DNA of 64,000 nucleotides, from NCBI RefSeq assembly GCF_049897565.1, contig NZ_JAFCWM010000011.1, positions 62,001 through 126,000 of the forward strand. Reading direction: 5' to 3'. This document shows positions 46,503 to 55,290 of this stretch, one piece after another. The notes beneath the pieces are model-generated. The model searched no databases, was not told where the DNA came from, and worked only from the letters and a program-made list of their open reading frames with translations. The position numbers and the translations under genes were made by a program. Origin of the DNA: JAFCUW01 sp049897565. Its GTDB lineage: Bacteria > Pseudomonadota > Gammaproteobacteria > Burkholderiales > Burkholderiaceae_D. Within the stretch, counting starts at the first letter, position 1; each line of letters opens with the position of its first letter.

Positions 46503-46835
46503 ATGCGCGACCATTTCTGGAGTCGGCTGCTGCACGGCACTTTGCCACTGATGGTGTGGGCGGCGCACTGGTTCGCCGCTTACGTGCTGGTAGCGGCGCA
46601 ATGCAGCCCGGCGGCGATTTCGCCGGAGTCGCCGCGGCGCTGGATGCTGTGGGTGCTGTCGGCGTTGGCCCTGGCGGCGTGCGCGCTGATGCTGTGGCGC
46701 GCCCGCAGGACGCTGCGCCACGCCGGCGGCGACATCAGCCTGCTCGACTGGGCGGCGGCCGGCAGCGCGGTCCTGGCGACGATGGGCATCGTGTGGACGA
46801 CTCTGCCCATGCTGCTGGTCGACGGCTGCAGGTGA
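46503..46835 (+). CDS. Small membrane protein of the oxidase operon
   Basis: 110 residues with three predicted membrane helices (about 8-35, 48-70 and 83-105). It begins 2 bases after the subunit I+III stop, so it is surely on the same transcript. In position it corresponds to small subunit IV or assembly-type proteins of CoxMNOP-like operons, but sequence evidence for a name is weak. Confidence 0.7.
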   Translation: MRDHFWSRLLHGTLPLMVWAAHWFAAYVLVAAQCSPAAISPESPRRWMLWVLSALALAACALMLWRARRTLRHAGGDISLLDWAAAGSAVLATMGIVWTTLPMLLVDGCR

Positions 46836-46874
46836 CACCGTCTGCCATGCTGGCAGTGCGCCAGCGTCACAGCG

Positions 46875-48194
46875 CTACTGCGCCGGCTTGACGCGCCAGA
46901 TCACGTTGCCCACATCGTCAGCGACCAGCAGCGCGCCGGCCTTGTCCACCGCCACACCGACCGGGCGGCCGTACGCGTCGCCGTCCTTGTTGACGAAACC
47001 GGTCAGCACTTCGATCGGCTTGCCATTCGGTTTGCCGCCGACGAACGGGACGAAGACGACGTTGTAGCCGTTGAGCGGCTTGCGGTTCCACGAGCCGTGC
47101 TGGCCAATAAAGGCGCCGCCGGCGTACGTCGCCGGGAACAGGCTGCCCTCGTAGAACACCATGCCGAGCGGCGCGACGTGGGTGCCGAGCGCATAGTCCG
47201 GCTTGATGGCCTTGGCCACCAGGTCAGGCCGCGGCGGCTCGACCCGCTTGTCGACGTGGCTGCCGTAATAGCTGTACGGCCAGCCGTAGAAGGCGCCGTC
47301 CTTGACCGACGTCAGGTAGTCGGGCACCAGGTCGCTGCCCAGTTCGTCGCGCTCGTTCACGACGGTCCACAACTCCCCGCTTTGCGGCTGCCAGCCCATG
47401 CCGTTCGGGTTGCGCAGGCCCGACGCGAACAGGCGCGTGGCCGAGGTCTTCAGGTCGATCTCGAGGATCGCGGCGCGGTTCACTTCCTTGTCCATGCCAT
47501 TTTCGGCGACATTGCTGTTGGAGCCGACCGTCGCGTACAGCTTGCTGCCGTCCTTGCTGGCGATGATGTTCTTGGTCCAGTGGTGGTTCAGCGGACCGCC
47601 AGGCAGCGCCGCGACCGTGACCGGCGCCGCGGTGATCGTCGTATCGCCCGCCTTGTACGGGAAGCGCACCACCGCGTCGGTGTTGGCGACATACAGCATG
47701 TCGCCGATCAGCGCGATGCCGAACGGCGAATTGAGATTTTTGAGGAATTCGGTGCGCGTCTCGGCGACGCCATCGCCGTCGGCGTCGCGCAGCAAGGTGA
47801 TGCGGTTCGGGCTCGGTACCGCGGCGCCGGCCTTGGCCATCACTTTTTTCATGACGAAGCCCTTGATGCCCTTGCCGTCTTCCGGCCGCGGCGGCGCGTT
47901 GGTCTCGACGACCAGCACGTCACCGTTGGGCAGCACGTGCAGCCAGCGCGGGTGCACTAGGCCAGTGGCCAGCGCGTTGACCACCATGCCGGACGCCGCG
48001 GTCGGCATTACGCCGGCCGGCCAGCCCTTGGCCGGCGCGATGTCGACGGTGGGGATCAGGCTCTTGACCGGCTCGGGAATGACCGGTGCCGGGCCGACGC
48101 CCGCGGTCGATGGCAGCAGGGCTTTTTCGCTGCAGGCTGCCAGGCTCAGGACTAGGCTGGCTGCAAGCAGGCGCACAGGGACGGCGTCACGCAT
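46875..48194 (-). CDS. PQQ-dependent sugar (sorbosone-type) dehydrogenase lipoprotein
   Basis: 439 residues with lipobox LSLAAC (about 16-21). The mature part is a beta-propeller of the soluble sugar/sorbosone dehydrogenase type: repeated segments such as GDVLVVETNAPP, DGDGVAETR and NGMGWQPQSGELW fit. PQQ or a similar quinone cofactor oxidises sugars in the periplasm and passes electrons on. The reverse orientation relative to the oxidase leaves a functional link possible but unproved. Confidence 0.85.
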   Translation of the reverse strand: MRDAVPVRLLAASLVLSLAACSEKALLPSTAGVGPAPVIPEPVKSLIPTVDIAPAKGWPAGVMPTAASGMVVNALATGLVHPRWLHVLPNGDVLVVETNAPPRPEDGKGIKGFVMKKVMAKAGAAVPSPNRITLLRDADGDGVAETRTEFLKNLNSPFGIALIGDMLYVANTDAVVRFPYKAGDTTITAAPVTVAALPGGPLNHHWTKNIIASKDGSKLYATVGSNSNVAENGMDKEVNRAAILEIDLKTSATRLFASGLRNPNGMGWQPQSGELWTVVNERDELGSDLVPDYLTSVKDGAFYGWPYSYYGSHVDKRVEPPRPDLVAKAIKPDYALGTHVAPLGMVFYEGSLFPATYAGGAFIGQHGSWNRKPLNGYNVVFVPFVGGKPNGKPIEVLTGFVNKDGDAYGRPVGVAVDKAGALLVADDVGNVIWRVKPAQ

Positions 48195-48337
48195 GGGTTT
48201 CTCCTTGAATGGTGGGGCAATAGTCGAACTCGTCCGATTTTATACAATTTGGACAACATTGTTCGCCCGATAGGACGCGGCGCGCCCTACCTCCACCGCA
48301 CACCAGAAGAAGCCGGTACCGCCGGCCCGCGCCGCGG

Positions 48338-48937
48338 CTACAAATTGATCGGCGTGATTTTGGTGCCTTCCAGACTCAGGTTGGCCATCAGTCCCGCGTT
48401 GGTCATCACAATCACCTGCACCGGCTGGGTCGCGGTGGTGGTGTCGATCTGGCCGTTGGCGCCCACTCTCACCAGTGCCACCGACGCGTCGGCGCCGAGG
48501 TTCCAGCCGCCGTGGCTGCCCGCCTGGAATTTTTCCAGCGAGTCGCGCGTCATGAACAGGATCACCATGGCTTTCGACTGGGCGCCGGCCTGGAAGCCGA
48601 CCGACAGCGACGCCAGATTGTAGTAGCCGCTGTGTTTTGCTTTGACGCGTAGTTCGCCTCTGCCATATTCGCCGCCGACGACGAAGCCGGCCGCGAGCAC
48701 GCGCGGAAACACCAACACGCCTTCGGCCTTCGACACCAGCTCGCGCGAGCCGGCCGCCTGGGAATACAGTCGCGTCAGCGTCGTGTCCACGCCAGTGCGA
48801 ATTTCGGTACGCACGGCGGCATTGTCGGCCTGGCCCGCTGTGGAGGACGTATCCTTCGTCATGCTGCACCCGCTAAGGGCCAAGGCTGACAAGGCGAGCA
48901 CCGCCGTGGTGTGAAGCAGGAAGCTGCGCTTTTGCAT
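48338..48937 (-). CDS. SYLF-domain (YSC84-like) lipoprotein
   Basis: 199 residues; lipobox LALSGC (about 19-24). The rest is the SYLF fold: GVLVFPRVLAAGFVVGG and AGSHGGWNLGADASVALV. Proteins of this family bind lipids and sit in the periplasm or outer membrane; specific function is unknown. ATG at 48937 is chosen over a GTG at 48982 because it puts the signal peptide at the N-terminus. Confidence 0.82.
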   Translation of the reverse strand: MQKRSFLLHTTAVLALSALALSGCSMTKDTSSTAGQADNAAVRTEIRTGVDTTLTRLYSQAAGSRELVSKAEGVLVFPRVLAAGFVVGGEYGRGELRVKAKHSGYYNLASLSVGFQAGAQSKAMVILFMTRDSLEKFQAGSHGGWNLGADASVALVRVGANGQIDTTTATQPVQVIVMTNAGLMANLSLEGTKITPINL

Positions 48938-49182
48938 GAGATTCTCCGGTCGTTGATAAATCAAGATTCCGAGATCGAACACCCGCTAACCCGATTTTAC
49001 GCTTTGGGCCTGCGCGCGCAGCACGCACGCGCACTTTCCTGCGGCCGCGTTGCGTCGCCGTCACGACGGAAAGGACCGGGGATACGGGTAGCGAATAAAT
49101 ATTGTTGCCACAGGGTCGCCAACATGATCTTTTCCACTAGTTTTCAGGCAACATGGGCGTTCAACTCTTGACGGAATCCTTC

Positions 49183-49719
49183 ATGAAACTCGCAGTCGTG
49201 CTGGTGGCCGGCCTGGCCATTTCGCTTGACGCATCAGCGGCGCCTCGTTCGGAAATCGACATCAAGCGCGGCGTTGCGGATGTCGTCGAGCGCTACGCGA
49301 ATGCTGTCTCCTGCGGCGGCGTATCGATAAAGCCAGAAGATGTGCTGACGTTGAGCGCGTACCAGGACGACGGCGGTTTAGCGCTGTCGAAATACGCGGT
49401 GTTATGGCACGGCGACCTCGGTTGCATGGAGGGCTCCGGAGCGGAAATGACGCGCCTGTCGATCGCCACCATCAATACCGGCCAGTACGTCGTTCAGCCG
49501 GAACTCTCATCACCGGTGGCCGCCTTCGACAGTCCGGTTCGTTTCGTCAGCCGGGGCGTCAGCAGCGACGCCGATGCGCTGGTACTCGAGGGCATCGAAT
49601 ACGCGCCGAATGACCCGCGCAGCGCGCCATCGATACCGGTCCGCTTTACCTTGCGAATGGACGCGAAAGGCGGCTGGAGGCTCGTAGACAAGATCAGGAT
49701 CGCCACTACCAAACCTTGA
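49183..49719 (+). CDS. Hypothetical secreted protein
   Basis: 178 residues with a signal peptide (MKLAVVLVAGLAISLDASA) and cleavage at about residue 19. The mature protein has two cysteines (SCGGV and GCMEG) that may pair, and no recognisable domain. An in-frame ATG at 49153 would add ten residues before the signal. The 245-base gap before it shows nothing else I can name. Confidence 0.6.
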   Translation: MKLAVVLVAGLAISLDASAAPRSEIDIKRGVADVVERYANAVSCGGVSIKPEDVLTLSAYQDDGGLALSKYAVLWHGDLGCMEGSGAEMTRLSIATINTGQYVVQPELSSPVAAFDSPVRFVSRGVSSDADALVLEGIEYAPNDPRSAPSIPVRFTLRMDAKGGWRLVDKIRIATTKP

Positions 49720-49803
49720 AACGAACCGGTCATAAACACGGCGTATGCTGCAACGGCGGCGGAGAAATTCCTGGTCAGCCGTTGCCAATCAAGGGAGAAC
49801 GAT

Positions 49804-50025
49804 ATGATCCAGACTCAATTGTCCGAGCCGACACCCGTCGACGAATTCCGCACTGCCCACAAGATCTGGAAGGAAGCGAACGACAGCTTCCATGACCGGT
49901 TTCAGGAAATTGTCACGCGGGGCAAGGGGCAGGATCTCGACGCCCTGGCCCAGGATTTGGCGGGCAAGTTCGATCACTTCATGCGCTGTTCGAAGGTACT
50001 GGTCGATCGAAAGGAGCACGTATAA
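49804..50025 (+). CDS. Hypothetical small soluble protein
   Basis: 73 residues, polar and helical, with a His/Arg-rich segment (FHDRFQEIVTRGKG). GGGAGA lies at good spacing before the ATG, which supports translation. Function unknown. The stretch from 50026 to 50214 after it shows no convincing gene. Confidence 0.55.
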   Translation: MIQTQLSEPTPVDEFRTAHKIWKEANDSFHDRFQEIVTRGKGQDLDALAQDLAGKFDHFMRCSKVLVDRKEHV

Positions 50026-50214
50026 CAAAGGGGGAGTCGGTGCTGTCACATGTGTTTTTCGCATAGAACATCAACGCCCGGTTGAAGTTATTGACCCGGA
50101 TATGCGTTTGCTTCCACGGCTGATCCACATTCGCCATGCAGACGCTGCCGGGAAAAGTTCATCTCCGCCCACGACCTTCTCGGGCAAATTTGTCAATTTA
50201 GATAAATATTTAAC

Positions 50215-50237
50215 ACAGCGCTTCGGCGCTGTTTTTT
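50215..50237 (+). terminator. Intrinsic terminator
   Basis: The 7-base stem ACAGCGC/GCGCTGT with a UUCG tetraloop (50222-50225) is followed by six T. It lies 190 bases after the stop of the gene at 49804 and 39 bases before the cyanophycinase-like gene, so it likely ends the upstream transcript. Confidence 0.85.
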
Positions 50238-50275
50238 ATGAGTAGAATGGACAATCTTTAGCCTGGGAGTGGACC

Positions 50276-51490
50276 GTGACCAATTTTCTATACGAAGCGT
50301 TGGGCCAGAAGCGCGCATGGCGCATCGTCTGCAACTCCGTCCTGGCGCTGTCGCTGACGACGGCGATCGGCGCCGCTTACGCAGGTAAACCCCCGCCGTA
50401 CACCTATACCTCGGTTGGCAACCCCGCTACCGCACCCACCGTCGGCTCCGTGCAACCATATCCATCGTATGTGTTGATGGGCGGCGGCCCCGATGTGGAT
50501 GAAGCATTTCGGTGGATGATCAAGCAGGCGGGCGTGCGTCCTGGAACCGGCGGTCGTCTGGTGGTAATTCGCGTTACCGGCGATGGCGCTTATAACCCGT
50601 ATATCTATTACAGCAGCCCTTCTTCGTCGACCGCTTCCGCCGACATCGTCGATGGCTGGGTCGGTGGTGCATCGCTCGGGCTGACGTCGGTCGAGACGCT
50701 CGTCATCCCGAGCATCGCCGCGGCGAACGACGCGTTCGTCAACGCAACCGTCGGCCGCGCCAACGCGGTATGGATCGCCGGTGGCGACCAGAGCGATTAC
50801 ATCAAGCTGTGGAAGGGCCAGGCGCTCGAGCGCACCTTGAACACGCTGATGAAGAACAACATCCCGGTCGGCGGTACCAGCGCGGGACTCGCTGTACTGG
50901 GTCAGTTCGACTACGCGGCCTTAAGCGGCACCGTCACTTCGGCGCAGGCGATGAGCAACCCGTACAACAAATACATGACGCTCGATCCGGCGCCGCTGAG
51001 CACGTCCGGTGGCTTCCTTGCACCGCCGGCTTTGGCCAATACCATCTTCGACTCGCACCTCGATGCGCGCGACCGCATGGGGCGCCTGGTGACGTTCGTA
51101 TCGCGCCTGGTGGCTAGCTATCCGGGATCGGGCTCCCAACAGTTCGGCTGCACCGGCGGTGTGCTTGCCAATAATGCGGCCAAGGGAATTGGCGTGAGCG
51201 TGGAATCGGCGCTGCTGGTGAATTGGGATCCGGTGAATGGCCACTACGCCGGCCGGCGGGTGACCAACACCCCTGCTCCGACTACCGAAGCTGCCGTCTA
51301 TTTCGTCAACGTGACGCAGGGTCCGACCTTGTGCGCGTCCGGCAAGCCGCTGACGATTGGCGCATCGGCGGTACAGATTCGCAAATTGGCTGACTCGGAC
51401 ACGGTGATTAATATGTCGGACTGGTCGAGCTTTCCGATTCACCGGTCGGTCGGCGTGACTGCCGGCGTGCTGTCGCCCGATCCGTATTGA
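50276..51490 (+). CDS. Secreted cyanophycinase-like peptidase (family S51)
   Basis: 404 residues from GTG at 50276. A signal peptide-like stretch (about 15-36) ends in GAAYAG. Catalytic features of the cyanophycinase/peptidase E family are seen: GGGPD (69-73), GGDQSDY (169-175), nucleophile S202 in GGTSAGLAV and H261 in FDSHLDARDRMGRL. Secreted enzymes of this kind (CphE-like) break down extracellular cyanophycin to beta-Asp-Arg dipeptides. The substrate is inferred from family, and a general peptidase function is possible. Confidence 0.78.
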   Translation: MTNFLYEALGQKRAWRIVCNSVLALSLTTAIGAAYAGKPPPYTYTSVGNPATAPTVGSVQPYPSYVLMGGGPDVDEAFRWMIKQAGVRPGTGGRLVVIRVTGDGAYNPYIYYSSPSSSTASADIVDGWVGGASLGLTSVETLVIPSIAAANDAFVNATVGRANAVWIAGGDQSDYIKLWKGQALERTLNTLMKNNIPVGGTSAGLAVLGQFDYAALSGTVTSAQAMSNPYNKYMTLDPAPLSTSGGFLAPPALANTIFDSHLDARDRMGRLVTFVSRLVASYPGSGSQQFGCTGGVLANNAAKGIGVSVESALLVNWDPVNGHYAGRRVTNTPAPTTEAAVYFVNVTQGPTLCASGKPLTIGASAVQIRKLADSDTVINMSDWSSFPIHRSVGVTAGVLSPDPY

Positions 51491-51731
51491 GTTGCGCGCG
51501 CGGAAATGAACTGCATCGAGACGCCTGACGCCAGAAGGAAAGGCCCGCGTCGCCAAGAACGCCAGCATGCCGAACTCGGCGGCGGCAAGTCGCCGCCATG
51601 ATGGCCGACCTGGCGGCGGCGATGCCGCGGTTGAAGGCTATCGAAGCGGCGCATCGCCGGCGCTGATGGTACGGCGACCTGCGCCGCATTATTGATCAGA
51701 TCAATGAAAGCGCCAGGCGTCGGCCAGTTCA

Positions 51732-51767
51732 TGCCAAATTTTAGCTTAGTCATGCTGGAATTTGGCA
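51732..51767. promoter_or_regulatory. Inverted repeat before the MNT remnant
   Basis: TGCCAAATT (51732-51740) and AATTTGGCA (51759-51767) are perfect complements with an 18-base spacer, ending one base before the ATG at 51769. It could be the autoregulatory operator of the lost toxin-antitoxin pair, since MNT-type antitoxins with helix-turn-helix parts bind their own promoters. This is inference. Confidence 0.45.
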
Positions 51768-51768
51768 C

Positions 51769-51846
51769 ATGATCGCCGAAGCCCTGTTCACCCCTGCCCA
51801 GCAGAAACTGCTCGCCGTGCTCTTCGTCCGGGTCGACGAGGCGCTG
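51769..51846 (+). pseudogene. MNT nucleotidyltransferase (antitoxin-type) gene, 5' remnant
   Basis: MIAEALFTPAQQKLLAVLFV is the N-terminal winged-helix opening of nucleotidyltransferase proteins that pair with HEPN toxins, as I recall the family. After about 26 codons the frame no longer matches and the sequence switches to the HEPN remnant in another frame, so most of the gene, with the transferase motif, has been deleted. Confidence 0.5.
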
Positions 51847-51851
51847 CCTCA

Positions 51852-52090
51852 GACTTCTTGGCCAATTTGGCCCAGATCCGCAAGCTCAAGGCGGAGCCGT
51901 CAAGCCCGCGTGAATTCGACGGCTTGCTGCGCTCGGCCGTCGAGCGCGCCACCGACGCGCACAATGCCGGCTTGTCGCTGGCGAGCCGCTTCACGCTGGC
52001 CTACGACGCCTCCCACGCGCTCGCGCTCGCGCTCGCCGCGCTGCGCGCGCACGGCTATCGCAGCGAGGACCGCGACCAGTCGGGCGCCAA
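51852..52090 (+). pseudogene. HEPN-domain protein remnant
   Basis: In the plus frame starting at 51852 the translation DFLANLAQIRKLKAEPSSP, then ASRFTLAYDASHALALALAAL and HGYRS, resembles HEPN (SAV_6107-like) proteins. There is no start of its own because the deletion fused it out of frame to the MNT remnant, and the C-terminus is lost at about 52090 where phage-like sequence begins. Confidence 0.5.
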
Positions 52091-52372
52091 GATCGGTTAC
52101 ATCGCGTCGAGCAGAACCTGCACGACCTGGGTGAGGTGCGCGACTGGACCCCGGCGCGCCATAACGCCCTGCGCGCGCGCTGGAGCGAAAACCCCAAGCA
52201 CCAGAGCCTAGACTACTGGAAGCAGCTGTTCGAGTACATCGCCGACCACTGCGATTTCATGACCGGCCGTGCGGCCGGCAAGTCGAAGTGGACCGCCAAC
52301 CTCGAATGGGTCGCCCAGCAAGTCAATTCCGTCAAAATCCGCGAGCGCAACTATGAAAACGATTCACCAATT
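52088..52372 (+). pseudogene. Phage-like replication protein, C-terminal remnant
   Basis: The plus frame through GTG 52136 reads RDWTPARHNALRARWSE, then YIADHCDFMTGRAAGKSKW and TANLEWVAQQ. This resembles the C-terminal part of phage or prophage replication proteins, with the conserved FLTG-x-x-W pattern. The N-terminal part is absent. It overlaps the DnaB-like remnant that follows. Confidence 0.45.
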
Positions 52373-52529
52373 CGGCACACCCGGCGTGGACGACGCCACC
52401 CCGCACGCCGTGTACGCCGAGCAGTCCGTGATCGACGCCCTGAAGCCGACAAAGGCGTGCCGGCAAGCCACTCCTGCTAGCCGCAGTGCATCCAAAGCGC
52501 CAGGACATATTTCGATCCGTGGCGCTTAG
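52353..52529 (+). pseudogene. DnaB-type replicative helicase, N-terminal remnant
   Basis: From ATG 52353 the frame reads MKTIHQFGTPGVDD and then HAVYAEQSVIDAL, which matches the start of the DnaB N-terminal domain (AEQSVIGAL). After about residue 30 the similarity is lost and a stop follows at 52529. The rest of the helicase is missing. The order replication protein then helicase is typical of phage or plasmid modules. Confidence 0.5.
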
Positions 52530-52560
52530 GCCCGAGTTGAGTCAGGAGGCTACTGCTTTC

Positions 52561-53700
52561 CTAGTTGCAAGGATACGCCGCGGCGAGTTGCGCACGCGAC
52601 TTGGCGATTGCGGATGTTGGAGGCTCATCCACGGTCATCGTGTTGTCGGTGAACTTGAAGCCATACTTTGGGTCCGCTACGGTCGCCGCAGTAACCACGT
52701 CGTCTCCCTGCGGCTTCGCGCCGCCACTTTCCCAGCTCACCATGTCCTGGAATGCCTTCACCTGCTCAGTGACCGTGAAATCGCAGTGCGCCACGCCACG
52801 GATCGCGCGCTGCACCAGCCGCCCGGATGTGCCTTGGGCGTCGGCCCGTTTCTTGAAGATCTGCTCCATGCTGAAGGGCACATACATGTCGCCCAGCCCA
52901 TGGAGCGTAACGACCGGGATATTGAAGCGCGCATTGGTCTTGGGCACCCAGCGCAGTCCATCCCTGCGTAGGCGGTTCGCGTCCGGCGTCGCCTGGACCC
53001 GGTAGATCGTATTGTTGAAGGCGGCTTCTTCCGCCGACAGCGCAGGCAAATTGTCCAGTTGATAGACGAGATCCTTGGTCGACACCACATCCTCGTTCAG
53101 GATGCCCAGCATCTTGCCGTCGCGCCCGAACGTGCCCCAGGCCGTATCGGTGTAAGGGCTGGCAAAGCCAACCTCGAACATCGGGCGCTGGCCGCCGGTG
53201 AGGTTCTGCGCAATGGTCTTGAGCTTGTTGCCCAGCTCTGTCGTGACGCCGGTGGCCGAAGTGCTGGGGAAAGTTGTGAACAGTGCGCTCTTGACCGTGG
53301 GCTGCAACGTTTCCCAGTTTGTTACCGGCCAGGTAGTAGCGGGCACGCCGGCAAGCTGCATGGCCGCGGTCTGGTAGGCAGCGAGGAAGTCATACAGCTC
53401 GGTGTCGCCCAGCACGCCGCACATGGGCACTGCGCCGTCGTATTTCACCTTGTGATTGGCATAGTCGGCCGCCTCGGCATCAATGGCTGCGGCCGTCACG
53501 TGACCGCCCATGGAAACGCCAATAATATAAGTCTTGCTGGGCGCTGACAGTGCGCGGCCATTGGCGGCGGCGATCCGGTTGAACGCGAGCGCCAGTGCAT
53601 TGGTATCTTCTACGCCGGCGCGGACATCATAGTAGTTCTTGGAATAGCTCGAGGCCGCCCAGGCATAGCCCTGTGCGATCAGGTAATCCTCAACGGCCAC
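52561..53700 (-). pseudogene. Secreted alpha/beta hydrolase, 5'-truncated
   Basis: The minus frame reads from about 53700 (EDYLIAQGYAWAASSYSKNY) to the stop at 52561 and includes the nucleophile elbow GVSMGGHVT and LHGLGDMYVPF. The N-terminal part, with signal peptide and oxyanion segment, is missing. Upstream of about 53700 the frame stays open to 54051 only because it is antisense to the integrase gene; that part is not hydrolase. The gene is a remnant. Confidence 0.7.
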
Positions 53701-54090
53701 CTGATCGTCACCCAGGGCAAGACCAAGCAGGCGCTGCGCATCATCATCGCTGGCGAGCTGGCCGAGCTGCTGGTGCGCATCCGCGCGCGCAAGGCCGACC
53801 ACAAGATCGTTACTTCCGCGCTGCTGGTCAACCTGCAGGGCAAGCGCCTGACTCCGGCTGTGCTGCGCAACCACTTCGACGATGCGCGCGCCCTGGCGGC
53901 CAAAGCGCACCCAGCGATGGCCGCCGACATCAAGGCTTTCCATTTCTACGACCTGCGCGCGAAGGCCGCCGACGACACCAGCGACGAGCGCGGCGTGCAG
54001 GCGGCAATTGATCTTTTGGGGCACGACAGTGTGAAGACAACCAAGCGGCATTACCTACGCCGGGGCAAGATTGTAGATTCGACGAAATAG
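53701..54090 (+). pseudogene. Tyrosine-type integrase, C-terminal remnant
   Basis: In the plus frame the translation LIVTQGKTKQALRIIIAGEL, then HFYDLRAKAADD, IDLLGHDSVKTTKRHYLRR closely resembles the C-terminal half of phage-type integrases: the DLR arginine, LLGH histidine and RHY tyrosine are present. The first catalytic Arg and the N-terminal domain are missing, and upstream sequence is the reverse of the hydrolase remnant. It is 65 bases from a tRNA-Gly gene, the usual integration target. Confidence 0.65.
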
Positions 54091-54155
54091 GATTTTGGGG
54101 AGCAAATCCACTTTTGCGGAGCAGAGAACGGCCAGAAAAAGCGCCAATTTACCTA

Positions 54156-54229
54156 TGGAGCGGGTGAAGGGAATCGAACCCTCGTCGTAAGCTTGGGAAG
54201 CTTCTGCTCTACCATTGAGCTACACCCGC
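54156..54229 (-). tRNA. tRNA-Gly (anticodon CCC)
   Basis: 74 bases including an encoded CCA. The acceptor arms GCGGGTG and CACCCGC pair, the T loop reads GGTTCGATTCC, the D arm GCTC/GAGC, and the anticodon loop is TTCCCAA, giving anticodon CCC. The integrase remnant lies just past the 3' end, so this gene may have been the attachment site. Confidence 0.95.
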
Positions 54230-54305
54230 GTAGCCCGCATTTTACGCGCGTTCTGGCATCTTTGACAAATTCAAGGTGCCGCCACCCTTTTTTCAGACCG
54301 GCGGA

Positions 54306-55262
54306 TCAGCACCCCAGCCGCTGGCGCGCCGCGCGATACTCGTCCTGCAGCCGCGCCACCACTTGCGCCACCGGCATCACCTGCTTGACCGCGCCGATAC
54401 CCTGCCCCGCGCCCCAAATGTCCTTCCACGCCTTTGGCCTTGAGCTGCCGGCGCTGAAGTCCATTTTCGATGGATCGGCAATCGCCATGTTGTCCGGGTC
54501 AAGTCCGCCGTTGACGAGGCTGTCGCGCAAATAATTGCCGTGCACTCCGGTGATGAAATTTGTCAGCACGATCTGCGACGCGCTGCTCTCGACCACCATT
54601 TGCTTGTAGGCCGGAGCAGCGTTGGCTTCTTCCGTGGCGATGAATGCCGAGCCAATGTACGCCAGGTCCGCGCCTGCCGCCTGGGCGGCCAGAATCGCGT
54701 TGCCATTGGCGATGGCGCCGGACAGCAGCAGCGGCCCGTCAAACCATTCGCGAATCTCCTGGATCAGCGCAAACGGTGACTGTGCCCCGGTATGTCCGCC
54801 GGCGCCGGCCGCCACCGCGATGAGTCCGTCGGCGCCCTTCTCGATCGCCTTGCGCGCGAACTTGTTGTTGATGACATCGTGCAGGACGATGCCGCCGTAA
54901 GATTGAATCGCCTGATTGACGTCTTCGCGCGCGCCAAGGGAAGTAATCACAATCGGCACCTTGTGCTCGACGCACACCGCCAGGTCGTGATCGAGCCGCA
55001 CATTGGAGCGATGCGCGATCAGGTTGACGGCAAAAGGCGCCGACGGCTGATCAGGGTGTAACCGGTCGTGCTCCGCCAATTCAGCCGCAATGCGTGTGAG
55101 CCATTCGCCGAATGCCGCTTCCGGCCGCGCATTCAGGGATGGAAAGGAGCCGACCACCCCGGCCTTGCATTGCGCAATCACCAGCTCCAGGCTGGAGACG
55201 ATAAACATTGGCGAGCAAACGACGGGCAGTCTGAGGCCCTGAAAAATCGCTGGCACTGGCAT
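54306..55262 (-). CDS. Nitronate monooxygenase (NMO / 2-nitropropane dioxygenase family)
   Basis: 318 residues, an FMN TIM-barrel. The start SSLELVIAQCKAGVVGSFPS, the phosphate-binding GAGGHTGAQSP (about 150-160) and GAIANGNAILAAQAAGADL fit the family. Such enzymes oxidise alkyl nitronates, or in some members reduce or dehydrogenate other substrates. It precedes (on the minus strand, downstream of) the IclR gene, 28 bases away, and may be co-transcribed with it. Confidence 0.88.
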   Translation of the reverse strand: MPVPAIFQGLRLPVVCSPMFIVSSLELVIAQCKAGVVGSFPSLNARPEAAFGEWLTRIAAELAEHDRLHPDQPSAPFAVNLIAHRSNVRLDHDLAVCVEHKVPIVITSLGAREDVNQAIQSYGGIVLHDVINNKFARKAIEKGADGLIAVAAGAGGHTGAQSPFALIQEIREWFDGPLLLSGAIANGNAILAAQAAGADLAYIGSAFIATEEANAAPAYKQMVVESSASQIVLTNFITGVHGNYLRDSLVNGGLDPDNMAIADPSKMDFSAGSSRPKAWKDIWGAGQGIGAVKQVMPVAQVVARLQDEYRAARQRLGC

Positions 55263-55290
55263 CTGAATCCTTTGTTAACTGAGTAGAAAA

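Noticed and set aside
44011..46548. Very long open frame on the minus strand opposite the cytochrome oxidase genes
   Set aside because: It is low in hydrophobic residues, rich in His/Arg/Gln, and fully antisense to a clearly conserved oxidase gene; such frames are common in high-GC DNA.
53701..54051. N-terminal part of the alpha/beta hydrolase frame
   Set aside because: It is the reverse of the integrase remnant, not hydrolase sequence.
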